Of a DNA stretch of 64,000 bases, positions 16,761 through 26,084 are shown one piece after another (positions within the stretch are counted from its first letter, which is position 1; each line of letters starts with the position of its first letter). The position numbers and the translations under genes are program-made. The notes beneath the pieces are model-generated. The model saw only the letters and a list, made by a program, of their open reading frames with translations, did no database searches and was not told the DNA's origin. Source of the DNA: MFD01213-c1 sp963704405 (GTDB taxonomy: Bacteria; Planctomycetota; Phycisphaerae; Tepidisphaerales; Tepidisphaeraceae); the NCBI GenBank assembly GCA_963704405.1, contig OY969903.1:3968001-4032000 (forward strand). The letters run 5' to 3'.

Positions 16761-18719
16761 TCAGGTTTCCCGGGCGTAGTATTCTTCTTCCAGGCCGCGG
16801 AGTTTTGCCTGGAGTTCATCGTGTTGTTGTTTGACCTCGCGGCTTTTCTGGGGGTCGCGGGCTACCGACGGATTGCTCAGGGACTCGCGGCATTTTTCCA
16901 GGCCGGTTTCGGATTCGGTGATTTGCTTTTCCAGTTCCTTGATGCTGAGCCGCCCAAAAGGGCGGGCGTAGGGGTTATCTTTTTTGTTTGAATGGCTGGG
17001 CTGGTTCGACTGCGGGCGCGGTTGCTGCTTTTGTTCTTTTTTCGGTTGGTCTTTTTTCGGCGCAGGCTGCTGCTTTGGTTTGGATTTGGCGGCTGCAGCG
17101 GCAGCGGCGTCCTCTTTTTGCTTGTTGGCGTACTTGGTATAGCCGCCGTCGAAATCAATGATGCCGGGGGGATCGAGGATCAGCATTCGCGTGGCGACCT
17201 GGTCGAGGAAATAGCGGTCGTGGCTGATGCAGAGGATGGTGCCGGGGAAATCTTTCAGTGCGCCTTCGAGCGCTTCTCTGGAGGCGATGTCCAGGTGATT
17301 GGTGGGCTCGTCAAGCAGGAAGACGTTGGGCTTGTCGAGAAGAAGCTGGGCGATTCGGACGCGGGCACGTTCACCGCCGCTGAGGAGGTGGATGGGTTTA
17401 TCAATATCGTCGCCGCGGAAGAGCATGAGGGCCAGGACATCGCGGACTTCCTTGATGGTGATGCCTTCGCGGTCGGCGGCGGCTTCTTCAAGGACTGTGC
17501 TGTCAGGATCGAATTGGTCGAGCTTCTGGTCGTAGTAGCCGAGGCTTAGATTCGCGCCCCATTTAACTTTGCCGGCGTCGGCGTCGGCGCGGCCGAGGAG
17601 GACTTCGAGCATGGTGGTTTTGCCGGAGCCGTTGGGACCAATGATGCCGACGCGCTCGCCGCGCTTGACGAAGAAACCGATGTCCTGCCAGAGTTTTTTT
17701 TCGCCAAAGGCTTTGGAGAGCTCCCGGACGACCAGGACCTGATCGCCGGCGCGTTGCTCGGTGTCGAGGGAGAGGCGGATTTTCCCCTGGGTTTCGACGG
17801 CGGAGATCATCTGGTCGCTGCGGAGCAGGCGGGTGAGGCGTTTTTCGCGGCCTTTGGCTTCCTTGGAGCGCTGGCCGGCGCCGAATCGCCGGACGAATTC
17901 CTTTTGTTTTTCGATGTCGGCCTGCTGCTCTTCGTAGGCTCGCTGCTGGGAGATTTCATGGATCTCTTTCTGAGAGACGAAGGAGGAGTAGTTGCCGGGA
18001 TAGCTGTTGAGCTGGTGGCGCGTCAGCCACACGATGCGGGTGGCGAGCTTGTCGAGTAGGTAGCGGTCGTGGCTGATGAGCAGGACCGCGCCGGTGAATT
18101 CGAGCAGATATTTTTCGAGCCACTCGATGGCGGCAAGATCGAGGTGGTTGGTGGGTTCGTCGAGCAGGAGCAGGTCGGGTTCGCTGATGAGGAGCTTGGC
18201 GAGCGCGAGGCGGGATTTTTGTCCGCCGGACAGCGTGCCGACGTTTTGCTCCCAGGTTTCGGGATTGAGACCTACACCCAGGAGGGTGGCTTCGAGCTTA
18301 TGGTGCCAGACATAACCGCCTTCGAGGTCGAATTCGTGCTGGACGTTTTGATAGGCTTCGAGCGTTTTTTCCAGATCGTCGCCGGTCTGGTGGGCCATTT
18401 CGTGTTCGAGTTCGCGGAGCTGATGCGAGAGGGTGTGCAGCTTGGCGAAGGCGAGTTCGGCTTCATCCATGACGGTGTTGGCGGCGTCGAAGGTTGGGTT
18501 CTGCGAGAGGTGCCCGACGCGGATGGATTTGGCGATGGCGACAGTGCCGGTGTCGGGGGTGATTTCACCGGTGAGGATTTTGAAAAGGGTGGTTTTGCCG
18601 GCTCCATTGGGACCGATGAGACCGACGCGCTCGCCGCGGTCAATGAGGAATTCGAGCTTGTCGAAAATGACGCGCTTGCCGAAAGTTTTTTCGAGGTTGG
18701 TGATGGTGACGATGGGCAT
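16761..18719 (-). CDS. ABC-F family ATPase
   Basis: A protein of 652 residues with two ABC domains and no membrane segments, as in Uup/EttA/YheS. Both Walker A motifs (GPNGAGKTT near residue 38, GPNGSGKTT near 355) and both signatures (LSGGQKSR, LSGGERAR) are intact, each followed by LLDEPTNHLD. The linker between the domains carries the ABC-F basic helix pair (QKEFVRRFGAGQRSKEAKGREKR region). A Lys/Gln/Pro-rich segment (about 545-595) leads to a C-terminal coiled coil as in Uup. ABC-F proteins act on the ribosome (translation factor or antibiotic protection). The exact subfamily is uncertain. Confidence 0.92.
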   Translation of the reverse strand: MPIVTITNLEKTFGKRVIFDKLEFLIDRGERVGLIGPNGAGKTTLFKILTGEITPDTGTVAIAKSIRVGHLSQNPTFDAANTVMDEAELAFAKLHTLSHQLRELEHEMAHQTGDDLEKTLEAYQNVQHEFDLEGGYVWHHKLEATLLGVGLNPETWEQNVGTLSGGQKSRLALAKLLISEPDLLLLDEPTNHLDLAAIEWLEKYLLEFTGAVLLISHDRYLLDKLATRIVWLTRHQLNSYPGNYSSFVSQKEIHEISQQRAYEEQQADIEKQKEFVRRFGAGQRSKEAKGREKRLTRLLRSDQMISAVETQGKIRLSLDTEQRAGDQVLVVRELSKAFGEKKLWQDIGFFVKRGERVGIIGPNGSGKTTMLEVLLGRADADAGKVKWGANLSLGYYDQKLDQFDPDSTVLEEAAADREGITIKEVRDVLALMLFRGDDIDKPIHLLSGGERARVRIAQLLLDKPNVFLLDEPTNHLDIASREALEGALKDFPGTILCISHDRYFLDQVATRMLILDPPGIIDFDGGYTKYANKQKEDAAAAAAAKSKPKQQPAPKKDQPKKEQKQQPRPQSNQPSHSNKKDNPYARPFGRLSIKELEKQITESETGLEKCRESLSNPSVARDPQKSREVKQQHDELQAKLRGLEEEYYARET

Positions 18720-18725
18720 TTTTTG

Positions 18726-18816
18726 TCAGTTGTCCGTTGCCAGTTGTCCGTGGTCCGTTGCTAAGACTGGCAAATGTTGTCTTAGCAACGGACCACGGAC
18801 AACTGACAACGGACAA
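18726..18816. repeat. Palindromic repeat of the GTCCGTTGTCCGTGG family
   Basis: TTGTCCGTGGTCCGTTGCTAAGAC (split here: TTGTCCGTGGTCC then GTTGCTAAGAC) is followed after about 11 bases by its exact reverse complement, with outer partial repeats. It sits between lpxD and the ABC-F gene. The same unit occurs inside the mqnC gene at 50591-50724. It could also end transcription from lpxD. Confidence 0.8.
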
Positions 18817-18819
18817 TTT

Positions 18820-19806
18820 TCATTCCTGTAATGGTTCCGGGGCAACCGAGCCAGTTTGTTTTTCCAGGCGCCGGATTCTTTGAACGACTTTCGGGAGTTC
18901 CCGCAGGATGGCGTAGACCCGGCGGGCGTGGCTGATGGGCATGGCTGGTGAGCCCAGGAGCACTTCGCCGGGTTCGATGGAGTTTAGGATGCCGCACTGG
19001 GCCGCGGCCATGACGCCATCACCGATGTCGAGATGACCGGCGACGCCGGCTTGTCCGCCGAGGACCACGTGGTGACCAAGCGTGGTGCTGCCGGCAACAC
19101 CCGCCTGGGCGACGATGAGGCAACCGGGGCCGGTTTTTACGTTATGACCGAGGGTGGCGAGGTTATCGATCTTGGTGCCTTTGCCTACGATGGTGCTGCC
19201 AAGGGCCGCGCGGTCGACGGTGCTGTTAGCGCCGACTTCCACATCGTCTTCAAGGATGACGTTTCCGATCTGAGGAATTTTGTGGTGGATGCCGGCGCTG
19301 GTGGCGTAACCAAAGCCATCAGCGCCGATCACTGCGCCGGCGTGGATGATGACACGATCGCGAAGGACGCAGTTTTCGTAGATGACGACGTTGGGATAGA
19401 GGACGCAGCCACGGCCAATGCTGACGCCGGGGGCAACATAGACGTTGGGATAAATGATCGTGCCTTCACCGACGGTGGCAGAGGGATCGACGGTGGCTTT
19501 GGGGTGGATGCCGGTGTGGGGGTGTCGGCGATGGCCGTGGAGCGCGACGACAGCTTTTTGATAGGCGAGGTAGGGGTCTTTGGCTTTGAGCAGCGGGAGA
19601 CGGGTGGATTCGGTTTTTAATCCGACGATGGCGGCGGAGGCGCGGGTGGTTTCCAACTGCTTTTCATATTTGGGGTTAGCGAGAAAACTGACCTGACCGG
19701 GGCAGGCGTCTTCCAGGGTGTTGACGGAGGAGACGGTGATGGAGCCGTCGCCGACGACCTGGGCGCCGATCTGGTCTGCGAGTTGGTGCAGGGTTGTGGA
19801 TTCCAC
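18820..19806 (-). CDS. lpxD: UDP-3-O-(3-hydroxyacyl)glucosamine N-acyltransferase
   Basis: LpxD adds the second acyl chain in lipid A synthesis in the cytoplasm. The 328-residue protein has the N-terminal uridine-binding domain (about 1-100), a left-handed beta helix of hexapeptide repeats (about 100-285) and a C-terminal helix. The catalytic His lies in IDNLATLGHNV. GTG at 19806 gives the expected N terminus (MESTTLHQLADQIGA); the ribosome site is weak. Its presence implies an outer membrane with lipid A. It stands alone here, without lpxA or fabZ. Confidence 0.95.
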   Translation of the reverse strand: MESTTLHQLADQIGAQVVGDGSITVSSVNTLEDACPGQVSFLANPKYEKQLETTRASAAIVGLKTESTRLPLLKAKDPYLAYQKAVVALHGHRRHPHTGIHPKATVDPSATVGEGTIIYPNVYVAPGVSIGRGCVLYPNVVIYENCVLRDRVIIHAGAVIGADGFGYATSAGIHHKIPQIGNVILEDDVEVGANSTVDRAALGSTIVGKGTKIDNLATLGHNVKTGPGCLIVAQAGVAGSTTLGHHVVLGGQAGVAGHLDIGDGVMAAAQCGILNSIEPGEVLLGSPAMPISHARRVYAILRELPKVVQRIRRLEKQTGSVAPEPLQE

Positions 19807-19913
19807 GGGGGGATTCTACGGATTTGGGGGTGGGGGGGCTATGGGGTTGGGATTTTGGAATTTGGAATTTGAATCAGGGGATGGTTATTGAGAATCAGCG
19901 CATGGGGTGGATC

Positions 19914-20741
19914 TCAAGCCAGGCCGAGTTGTTGGCGGAGGGTTTCGCCGAGGATCAGAGAGGTTTCGGAGGCGGGAAGGTTGAGGTTGCGAATGGCCTG
20001 GATACCGCGTTGGGTGGCGGCGGTGTCGTTGTAGGGGAAGTCCAGGCCGAAGATCATTTGTTCCGCGCCGATGTGCTGGGCCAGGAGTGCGAGGCGGTCG
20101 GGGGCCATGTACCAGAAGGGGAGGTTGTCAGGGGAGAAGATGCTGGTCAGGCCGGCGTAGACCTTGCACGTGCCCTTTTCCCAGGGCGGGGGCGTGTTGT
20201 TTTCGATGACGGCGAGGGCTTCGTTGAAAAAGCTCCAGCCGCCGACGTGTTCCATGCTGAAGCGCAGGTTGGGGAAGTGATGGCAGATTTCGTCGAAGTC
20301 GACGACTTTCGCATCGCGGATGCGATGATGATGGATGCCGGTGTGGAAGGTGATGAACAAATTGGCTTCCTGAGCGGCGGCGTAAGCTTCAAAGGCGCGG
20401 GCGGAAAGGATTTCCAGTTTCTGTCCCGGCGGATGGATTTTGATCCCCTTCATCCCCAGATCGACGATGCGTTTGATTTGGCAGCGGATATTGGCGCGTT
20501 CAAAATCGAGCGTGCCGAAGGCATGAAGGCGGTCGCGGCCTTTGAGTTCTTTGGCAAGCCAATCCACTGCATCAAAATCAGGGGACTTGGCCTGATAAGA
20601 AAATGGAGCGAAGCAGACGGCTTCGGCAATGTCGCAGGCGTCGAGATGCTTCAGCAAATGGTCAATGGTCCCGGCCGGATTCATCCCGGCGGGAAAGACG
20701 TGCGCGTGATTTGCCAGGGCGACGCTGCCCTTCGATGCCAT
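19914..20741 (-). CDS. Amidohydrolase-2 family metal-dependent hydrolase
   Basis: A protein of 275 residues with a TIM-barrel amidohydrolase pattern: metal-binding HxH at the first strand (NHAHVFP), GIKIHPPG after strand 3-4, His in ITFHTGIHH, His in SMEHVGGW, and Asp in FGLDFPYND near the end. Members include decarboxylases and lactonases; substrate unknown. GGAGG sits eight bases before the ATG. It lies 107 bases upstream of lpxD on the same strand; co-transcription is possible. Confidence 0.85.
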   Translation of the reverse strand: MASKGSVALANHAHVFPAGMNPAGTIDHLLKHLDACDIAEAVCFAPFSYQAKSPDFDAVDWLAKELKGRDRLHAFGTLDFERANIRCQIKRIVDLGMKGIKIHPPGQKLEILSARAFEAYAAAQEANLFITFHTGIHHHRIRDAKVVDFDEICHHFPNLRFSMEHVGGWSFFNEALAVIENNTPPPWEKGTCKVYAGLTSIFSPDNLPFWYMAPDRLALLAQHIGAEQMIFGLDFPYNDTAATQRGIQAIRNLNLPASETSLILGETLRQQLGLA

Positions 20742-21276
20742 GTGCTATGCCTCCAACCCCCGGAAAGGGCCTTGCCAGGCCATGGTCCGCAGCCGCTACG
20801 TTAGCTGCACACTGGGCTTGGAACAATATCCCCATCGCCGCAGCCTGCAGATTTGTGCCCTGTCACCCACATGCCAAAGCCAATCATGCAGACCGCGGCG
20901 AAACGGAGCTGAACTGAAGAGACCTCTCCTCCGGTATCGGATCAGCTCAATTCCGATCAAGCTGAATGGAACAGCTTGTTCCTCAGAGACAGGTACACCC
21001 TGGGAAACTTAAGATTGCGCGGGGAGGGAAATTAACCACGGCTTAACTGCGCTTGCTGAAGTCGGATGCATATCACTTTGACGTACCTGCCGCTCGCCAA
21101 AAATCCCCCCGCTTCATCGATTTGAATCGGTACACATCTGACTTCGGCGAGTTCGGAGGAGCCGCGCGGAATCACCCCCGCTCCCCCCGAAAAACCCGCC
21201 AAATTTGTCTAAATTGAATTTTCTTGTCGGTTGAGCGCTCACGGGATACTTTTGCTCCGTGGGAGATCCCGCGCCT
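20742..21276. other. Intergenic region with an inverted repeat
   Basis: Between divergent genes. GCTGAAGTCGGATGCATATCAC near 21051 (given here as GCTGAAGTCGG then ATGCATATCAC) is roughly mirrored by GGTACACATCTGACTTCGGCGAG near 21131, forming an imperfect inverted repeat of about 100 bases. A related half site (CTCGCCGAAGTCAGGTGCAT) occurs at 15909. No gene or clear promoter is seen. Confidence 0.5.
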
Positions 21277-24200
21277 ATGCCTGTGGGGACTGTGACCTTG
21301 ATGTTCACGGACATCGAAGGGTCTACTTCGCATTGGGAGAAGCTGAAGGACGGATTTTACCCTATTCTGGAGAAGCATAACGCGATCATGCGGGAGGCGA
21401 TCGCGGCCTGCCGCGGGTATGAGGTGAAGACCGAAGGCGACGCCTTTATGGTCGCCTTTCCGACCGCTATCGATGGGGTGCGATGCACCATCGCGGCCCA
21501 GATTGCATTGTCGGAAGCCTCTTGGCCACCGGAGGTTGGGGAAGTTCGGGTGCGGATGGGATTGCATACCGGTGAGCCGATCATCGCGACGCATCCGGGC
21601 GGAGAACGCGATTATTTCGGGCCAATGGTCAACCGGTCGGCAAGGGTGGCTTCGACAGGGCATGGCGGGCAGGTGGTCCTGTCGGAAGCGGCGCGGCTGG
21701 CGGCCCAGCCGTTGCCCGATGGATGCACCCTGAACGACCTCGGGCGGCATCAATTGAAGGGGCTGGCCGAGCTGGATCAGATCTGGCAGTTAGATCACCC
21801 AAGTTTCCCAATCCATAAATTCCCGCCGCTGAAAACGCTCAATGCGGTGCGGCATAATCTGCCGCTGCCGGTCTCCAGCTTTATCGGGCGTAAGAAGGAA
21901 GTGGATGAGCTTCGGGCGCTGGTGGCCCGGCCGGAGATTCAGATCATCACCATGCTCGGGCCGGGAGGGACAGGAAAATCGCGACTGGCGCAGCAGGTCG
22001 CCGCCGAGACGGCGGAGACATTTGAAGATGGGGTGTGGTTTGTCGAATTGGCGGATGTCACCGCGGCGGCAAATATTCCGCAGGCGGTTTTGCGGGCGCT
22101 GAGCATCCGCCCGCTGCCGACGCGCGATCTGCGCGATCAGCTTTTTGAATTTCTGGCGGGCAAGCATCTCCTGCTGATCCTGGATAACACGGAGCAGATT
22201 CCGGATGTGGCCAAGTTTGTGGCGGAGCTGCGCAAAGCGGCAACACGCGTTGAACTGATGGTGACGACGCGGATTATTTTGAACGTGCGCGGCGAGCATG
22301 TGTACGCCGTGCCCCCCCTGCCGCTGCCGGAGGTTGATGAAAACCGGATCGATCGGCTGACGCAGAGCGACGCGGTCTGCCTGTTTGCCGAGCGGGCGAA
22401 GGAAGCAAGCAGCGCATTTGAGTTGACGCCGGAAAATGGCCCGGCGATCGGGCGGCTGGTGCGGGAGATGGACGGGCTTCCGCTGGCGATCGAACTGGCC
22501 GCGGCGCGGATGCGGAGTATGTCGGTGCAGCAGATCCTGGATCGGCTCAGCCGCCGGCTGGATCTGCTGGCGGGGAAGAAATCAGATTTGCCCGCCCGGC
22601 AGCAAACCATCCGCGGCGCGATCGACTGGTCTTACGATCTGCTTGATGACCATGAGAAACAAATCTTCCAGTTGCTCAGCGTTTTTGTCGGTGGGTTTTA
22701 TCTTGAAGCGGCGGCGGCCGTGTGCGGGGAGGCCGGCGGGATTGATGAATTTGATCTGGAAGAAGCGGTCGCGAATCTGAGGGATAAGAGCCTCCTCTTT
22801 GGCCGCGAGACGCTGGGGGCAATGCGGTATGGGATGTATGAATCGATCCGCGAATATGCGGCGGAAAAGCTGAAGGATGCAGCCGATGGTGATTTGCTTT
22901 TAAAAGTGCAGTCAGCGCATTGGAATTATTATCTGAAGCTGGCCGAGGGGCATGATGTGAAGCTGCATACGACCGACAGCGCCTGGAAATTCATGGAGGC
23001 GGATTTGCCCAACGTCCGTGCCGCCATGGATCGCGCCGCGGCCGGCGGCGCAGATGATGTGGCGGCGAAAATTGCGCTGGCGGTTTGCCCGTTTTTAGGC
23101 CGCCGCGGGTATTGGTCAGAGCGCGTTTCGCGGGCGATAGCCGGTTTGACGGCGGCGCGGAAGGCATTCGGGGAAAAGCACACGGTGGTCGGCCGGCTGA
23201 TGAAGGAAATCGCCGTGCCCCACCAGGAACGCGGGGAATTTGAGGAATCGAAGAAGTGGTACAACGATTCGCTGCAGGTGTGCGAAGCGGTCGGTGATCG
23301 GAAGGTGGCGGGGCTGATTTTTAACAACCTCGCGCTCATCAGCAAAGCACAAGGCGATTTGGCCGCAGCGCGGGCGCTCGGGCGCAAAAGCCTTGATGTC
23401 ATGCGCGAACTGAATGACGACCGGGGAGCGGCGCTGTCCCTGAACAACCTCGCGCTATTGGCGCTGGAGCAGGGACAGTTCGCCGACGCGACGCAGTTGC
23501 ACGAAGAAAGCTTGAAGCTTCGGCGCAAGCTGAACGATCGTGTCGGCGTGGCGGGATCGCTGAATAACCTTGGCGTTGTCGCGATGCGGCGAGGCGATTT
23601 ATTGCAGGCGAACCAGTGGTATGAAGAAGCGCTGGCAGAATTGAAAGCGCTTCGCGATGACCGCGGCGTGGCAAGTTGCCTGCACAATCTGGCCCGGATC
23701 GCCAAGGGCCGCGAAGATGTGGACAAAGCCTGTGAACTGGCAACCGAAAGCTATGAAATCCGCAAGCGGCTGGGCGACAAGGCCGGGGTGGCGCTGTCGC
23801 TCACGCTGCTGTCAAACCTGTCGTGCGAACAGGTCCAGCTGACCCAGGCGCGAAAAATGGGGGAGGAGGCTTTGCAGCTTTGGGAGGAAGTCGGCAATGT
23901 CGCCGAGATCACGCGCTCGCTCTGCAACCTCGGAGATATCTGCGTCACGCTGTATGATTACAATCGCGCAAACGATCTGTACGCCCGCGCGCTCCATCTC
24001 GCGGAGCAGCGGAATGACCAGACATTGATGGCGGGTGTTTTGGTGGGCATGGCGCGCTCGGCCGCGGCGATGCGCGAGGATCGCTTGGCCATCCGGCTGT
24101 TTAAACGAGCAAGAAGAATCTACTGGCGGCTGGGGGCGGCAGGCGATCTGGCGGAAGTCATGTCCGACCTGTCGCGTCTTTATGGACGAATCAACCGCGC

Positions 24201-24408
24201 CCGGCGAAGGGATTGGTCCGCCGTGGTGGCCCAGCATTTTGCAAGCCTGACGACGGGAAGCTCTTCGCTGTCTCCCGCCGCCTCAAGGTTGGTGGAACAT
24301 GCGGATCGGGCGACGATCTCGGCGCGGGATGTCGAGTCTTCGGAGCGGATCAAAGTCCATCTGCAAGCGCGGCGACACGGCGGCGCGATGAAAACGCCGC
24401 TGAATTGA
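21277..24408 (+). CDS. Class III nucleotide cyclase domain-STAND ATPase-TPR regulator
   Basis: A protein of 1043 residues. The N-terminal class III adenylyl/guanylyl cyclase domain (about 5-165) keeps both metal Asp residues (FTDIEGST and EGDAFMVAF). An AfsR/LuxR-type STAND ATPase (about 195-540) follows with P-loop GPGGTGKS near residue 230 and LLLILDNTEQI. About eight TPR repeats of the type SLNNLALLALEQGQFADAT come next (about 640-960). The C-terminal tail has no visible DNA-binding motif. This architecture is widespread in soil bacteria, where it is thought to couple protein or ligand sensing to cyclic nucleotide output. ATG at 21277 with GGGAG upstream is preferred over a GTG at 21259. 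Monocistronic. Confidence 0.9.
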   Translation: MPVGTVTLMFTDIEGSTSHWEKLKDGFYPILEKHNAIMREAIAACRGYEVKTEGDAFMVAFPTAIDGVRCTIAAQIALSEASWPPEVGEVRVRMGLHTGEPIIATHPGGERDYFGPMVNRSARVASTGHGGQVVLSEAARLAAQPLPDGCTLNDLGRHQLKGLAELDQIWQLDHPSFPIHKFPPLKTLNAVRHNLPLPVSSFIGRKKEVDELRALVARPEIQIITMLGPGGTGKSRLAQQVAAETAETFEDGVWFVELADVTAAANIPQAVLRALSIRPLPTRDLRDQLFEFLAGKHLLLILDNTEQIPDVAKFVAELRKAATRVELMVTTRIILNVRGEHVYAVPPLPLPEVDENRIDRLTQSDAVCLFAERAKEASSAFELTPENGPAIGRLVREMDGLPLAIELAAARMRSMSVQQILDRLSRRLDLLAGKKSDLPARQQTIRGAIDWSYDLLDDHEKQIFQLLSVFVGGFYLEAAAAVCGEAGGIDEFDLEEAVANLRDKSLLFGRETLGAMRYGMYESIREYAAEKLKDAADGDLLLKVQSAHWNYYLKLAEGHDVKLHTTDSAWKFMEADLPNVRAAMDRAAAGGADDVAAKIALAVCPFLGRRGYWSERVSRAIAGLTAARKAFGEKHTVVGRLMKEIAVPHQERGEFEESKKWYNDSLQVCEAVGDRKVAGLIFNNLALISKAQGDLAAARALGRKSLDVMRELNDDRGAALSLNNLALLALEQGQFADATQLHEESLKLRRKLNDRVGVAGSLNNLGVVAMRRGDLLQANQWYEEALAELKALRDDRGVASCLHNLARIAKGREDVDKACELATESYEIRKRLGDKAGVALSLTLLSNLSCEQVQLTQARKMGEEALQLWEEVGNVAEITRSLCNLGDICVTLYDYNRANDLYARALHLAEQRNDQTLMAGVLVGMARSAAAMREDRLAIRLFKRARRIYWRLGAAGDLAEVMSDLSRLYGRINRARRRDWSAVVAQHFASLTTGSSSLSPAASRLVEHADRATISARDVESSERIKVHLQARRHGGAMKTPLN

Positions 24409-24426
24409 TGCAGACCATCTACCTCT

Positions 24427-24909
24427 TCAGCGCTTGCCCTGCGCCTGATTCCAGTCTTTCACCAGCGCGTTGTATTTCTCAGCAAGGTCATTGAACCGAT
24501 GCACTGCATCATTGCGATCGGCGGCAAGCTTCTCGATTTGCTCGCCGGCGTGCCTGATCGCTTCATCACGAGCGGCGACGGCGGCGATCCATTGATCGAG
24601 CGCCTTGCGAAGTTTGTCCCGGTCGGCTTGAAGCTGATTCCGTTCGTTTGTGACGGATGCCAGCTTTTGCCGCGCGTCGTTCAATTGCGACTCGGCGAGC
24701 GTCAGCCGCTGACGGAAATCATCCAGGTCCGCCATGTATCCTTTGATCGTTTTTCCCTGCTCGTGGATTTTATCCGTTTGCTGAAGCCGCGTTTTTTCCA
24801 GGTCGATCGCCAGCAGGTTGACCCGGCGGTTGGTGTCCCACTGAACGGCGCAGAGCGCGGCCAATGCAAGGATGCCGACGAAGTTAATGAAGGTAAGGGC
24901 GCGGTTCAT
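24427..24909 (-). CDS. Membrane-anchored coiled-coil protein in the TonB operon
   Basis: A protein of 160 residues with an N-terminal transmembrane helix (about 5-22), then a nearly continuous coiled coil with heptads of Leu, Ala, Gln and charged residues to the end. The start ATG overlaps the exbD stop (ATGA), so it is the last gene of the TonB-ExbB-ExbD operon. Perhaps a periplasmic stalk or spacer for the complex; no family recognised. Confidence 0.75.
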   Translation of the reverse strand: MNRALTFINFVGILALAALCAVQWDTNRRVNLLAIDLEKTRLQQTDKIHEQGKTIKGYMADLDDFRQRLTLAESQLNDARQKLASVTNERNQLQADRDKLRKALDQWIAAVAARDEAIRHAGEQIEKLAADRNDAVHRFNDLAEKYNALVKDWNQAQGKR

Positions 24910-25343
24910 GGTATGGGGGCCTTGCTGGCGGGATTGATCTCGAAGGCCACCTTGTCGATCCCCGCGGCACGGACCAGATCGAGCGCGCGGATCACATCGC
25001 CATGACGGGCATCTTTGTCCCCGCTGATGAACACATGGAGACGGGGGTTTGCCCGTTGCGATGCGGCCAGTGCCGTAACCAGTTCATTGGCGGCGACCGG
25101 TTTTTTGTCGAGGAACATGCCGCCGGTTTGATCGATGGAGATGTCAACGAAGTCTTTCTTCGTATCCCCGGTCGCCGTGGTGGCAGTGGGAAGATTCACC
25201 TTCACGCTTTTCATGTTCACCATGCTCAGGCTGACCAGCATGAACGAGGCCAGCAGGAAGAACATGATGTCGATCAGTGGAACGATCTCGATCCGCGCTT
25301 CGGCAGATTCGGGCGGCAGCTTTGCTCCAAGTTTTACAGGCAT
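24906..25343 (-). CDS. exbD: ExbD/TolR-type biopolymer transport protein
   Basis: A protein of 145 residues with one N-terminal transmembrane helix carrying the proton-path Asp (EIVPLIDIMFFLLASFML; Asp in PLID) and a periplasmic domain (about 50-140). With ExbB and TonB it uses the proton gradient to drive outer-membrane receptors. ATG at 25343 is preceded by AAGGAA. The ExbB gene lies 51 bases upstream and the coiled-coil gene overlaps its stop. Confidence 0.92.
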   Translation of the reverse strand: MPVKLGAKLPPESAEARIEIVPLIDIMFFLLASFMLVSLSMVNMKSVKVNLPTATTATGDTKKDFVDISIDQTGGMFLDKKPVAANELVTALAASQRANPRLHVFISGDKDARHGDVIRALDLVRAAGIDKVAFEINPASKAPIP

Positions 25344-25394
25344 GGTTGATGTTCCTTTCAAATATCGCGCACGAGTCGGAGATGCGTATCACGA

Positions 25395-26081
25395 TTAAAC
25401 TGCGGCGATCGCGCGCTGGCGGGCAAACGCTTCCAGGTCGTGGCCGTGATGTTTCGCCGACTCCACCAGAAGCTCGGTGTGATTGATCGTGCGTTCCAGG
25501 CGGGAACGAAAGCTCGCCAGTTTGCGATTGAAATAGTTGTAGGGAATGAGGCAGAGGATCGCGATGCCAAGCCCGCAGGCGGTGGCGATCAGCGCTTCGG
25601 CGATGCCGCCGCTGACCTTGGAGGGGGCCAACTGCTCATCACCCACGAAGCTGAATGACCGCATGATGCCCGTGATGGTTCCCAGAAGTCCGAGCAGCGG
25701 CGCAAGCGTAATCATGGTGCCCAAAACCCACTGCATGCGCTCGGCGGCGTCGATCTCGTCCGAAGCCGATATCTGCATCGCGCCAAGCAGTGAGCTGTGG
25801 GCATGGATCAGCCCTTCATGGATCGTTCGAAGATAAGGATCATCGCTGGACGAAGTGATCTGGAGCGCTGAATCAAACTCGCCGGCGGTGATGGCGTCAA
25901 AACTTTTTTGCAATGTCTCGGATCGAGTGCGCCGGCGCAAGCGCAGCCACCAGAGCGATCGCTCCAGGATTGCGGTAAGGGCCAGCAGCAATGCCAGCAG
26001 GATCGGGATCATGATCGGTCCGCCTTTGACGGCGTAATCGACCAGCAGATTCGCAAGCAATGGTTGAAGGTGGAAACTCAT
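25395..26081 (-). CDS. exbB: ExbB/TolQ/MotA proton channel family protein
   Basis: A protein of 228 residues with three transmembrane helices (about 18-40, 125-148, 165-188). The conserved TolQ/ExbB core is WVLGTMITLAPLLGLLGTITG, then GIAEALIATACGLGIAI. Forms the proton channel with ExbD. Starts three bases after the tonB stop (26085), so it is translationally linked. Assigned ExbB rather than TolQ because of the tonB and receptor neighbours. Confidence 0.92.
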   Translation of the reverse strand: MSFHLQPLLANLLVDYAVKGGPIMIPILLALLLALTAILERSLWWLRLRRRTRSETLQKSFDAITAGEFDSALQITSSSDDPYLRTIHEGLIHAHSSLLGAMQISASDEIDAAERMQWVLGTMITLAPLLGLLGTITGIMRSFSFVGDEQLAPSKVSGGIAEALIATACGLGIAILCLIPYNYFNRKLASFRSRLERTINHTELLVESAKHHGHDLEAFARQRAIAAV

Positions 26082-26084
26082 AGT

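Noticed and set aside
18726..18816. CRISPR-like or terminator-like repeats
   Set aside because: A single palindrome with a relative inside mqnC; no regular spacers, and no T-run that would make it a convincing terminator.
19794..20804. 336-codon plus-strand open frame
   Set aside because: Antisense to the amidohydrolase, which has catalytic motifs and a good ribosome binding site.
21277..24408. Avs/STAND anti-phage sensor
   Set aside because: The ATPase and TPR parts are of the AfsR/LuxR regulator type and the N-terminal domain is a cyclase, not a nuclease or other Avs effector; no defence neighbours.
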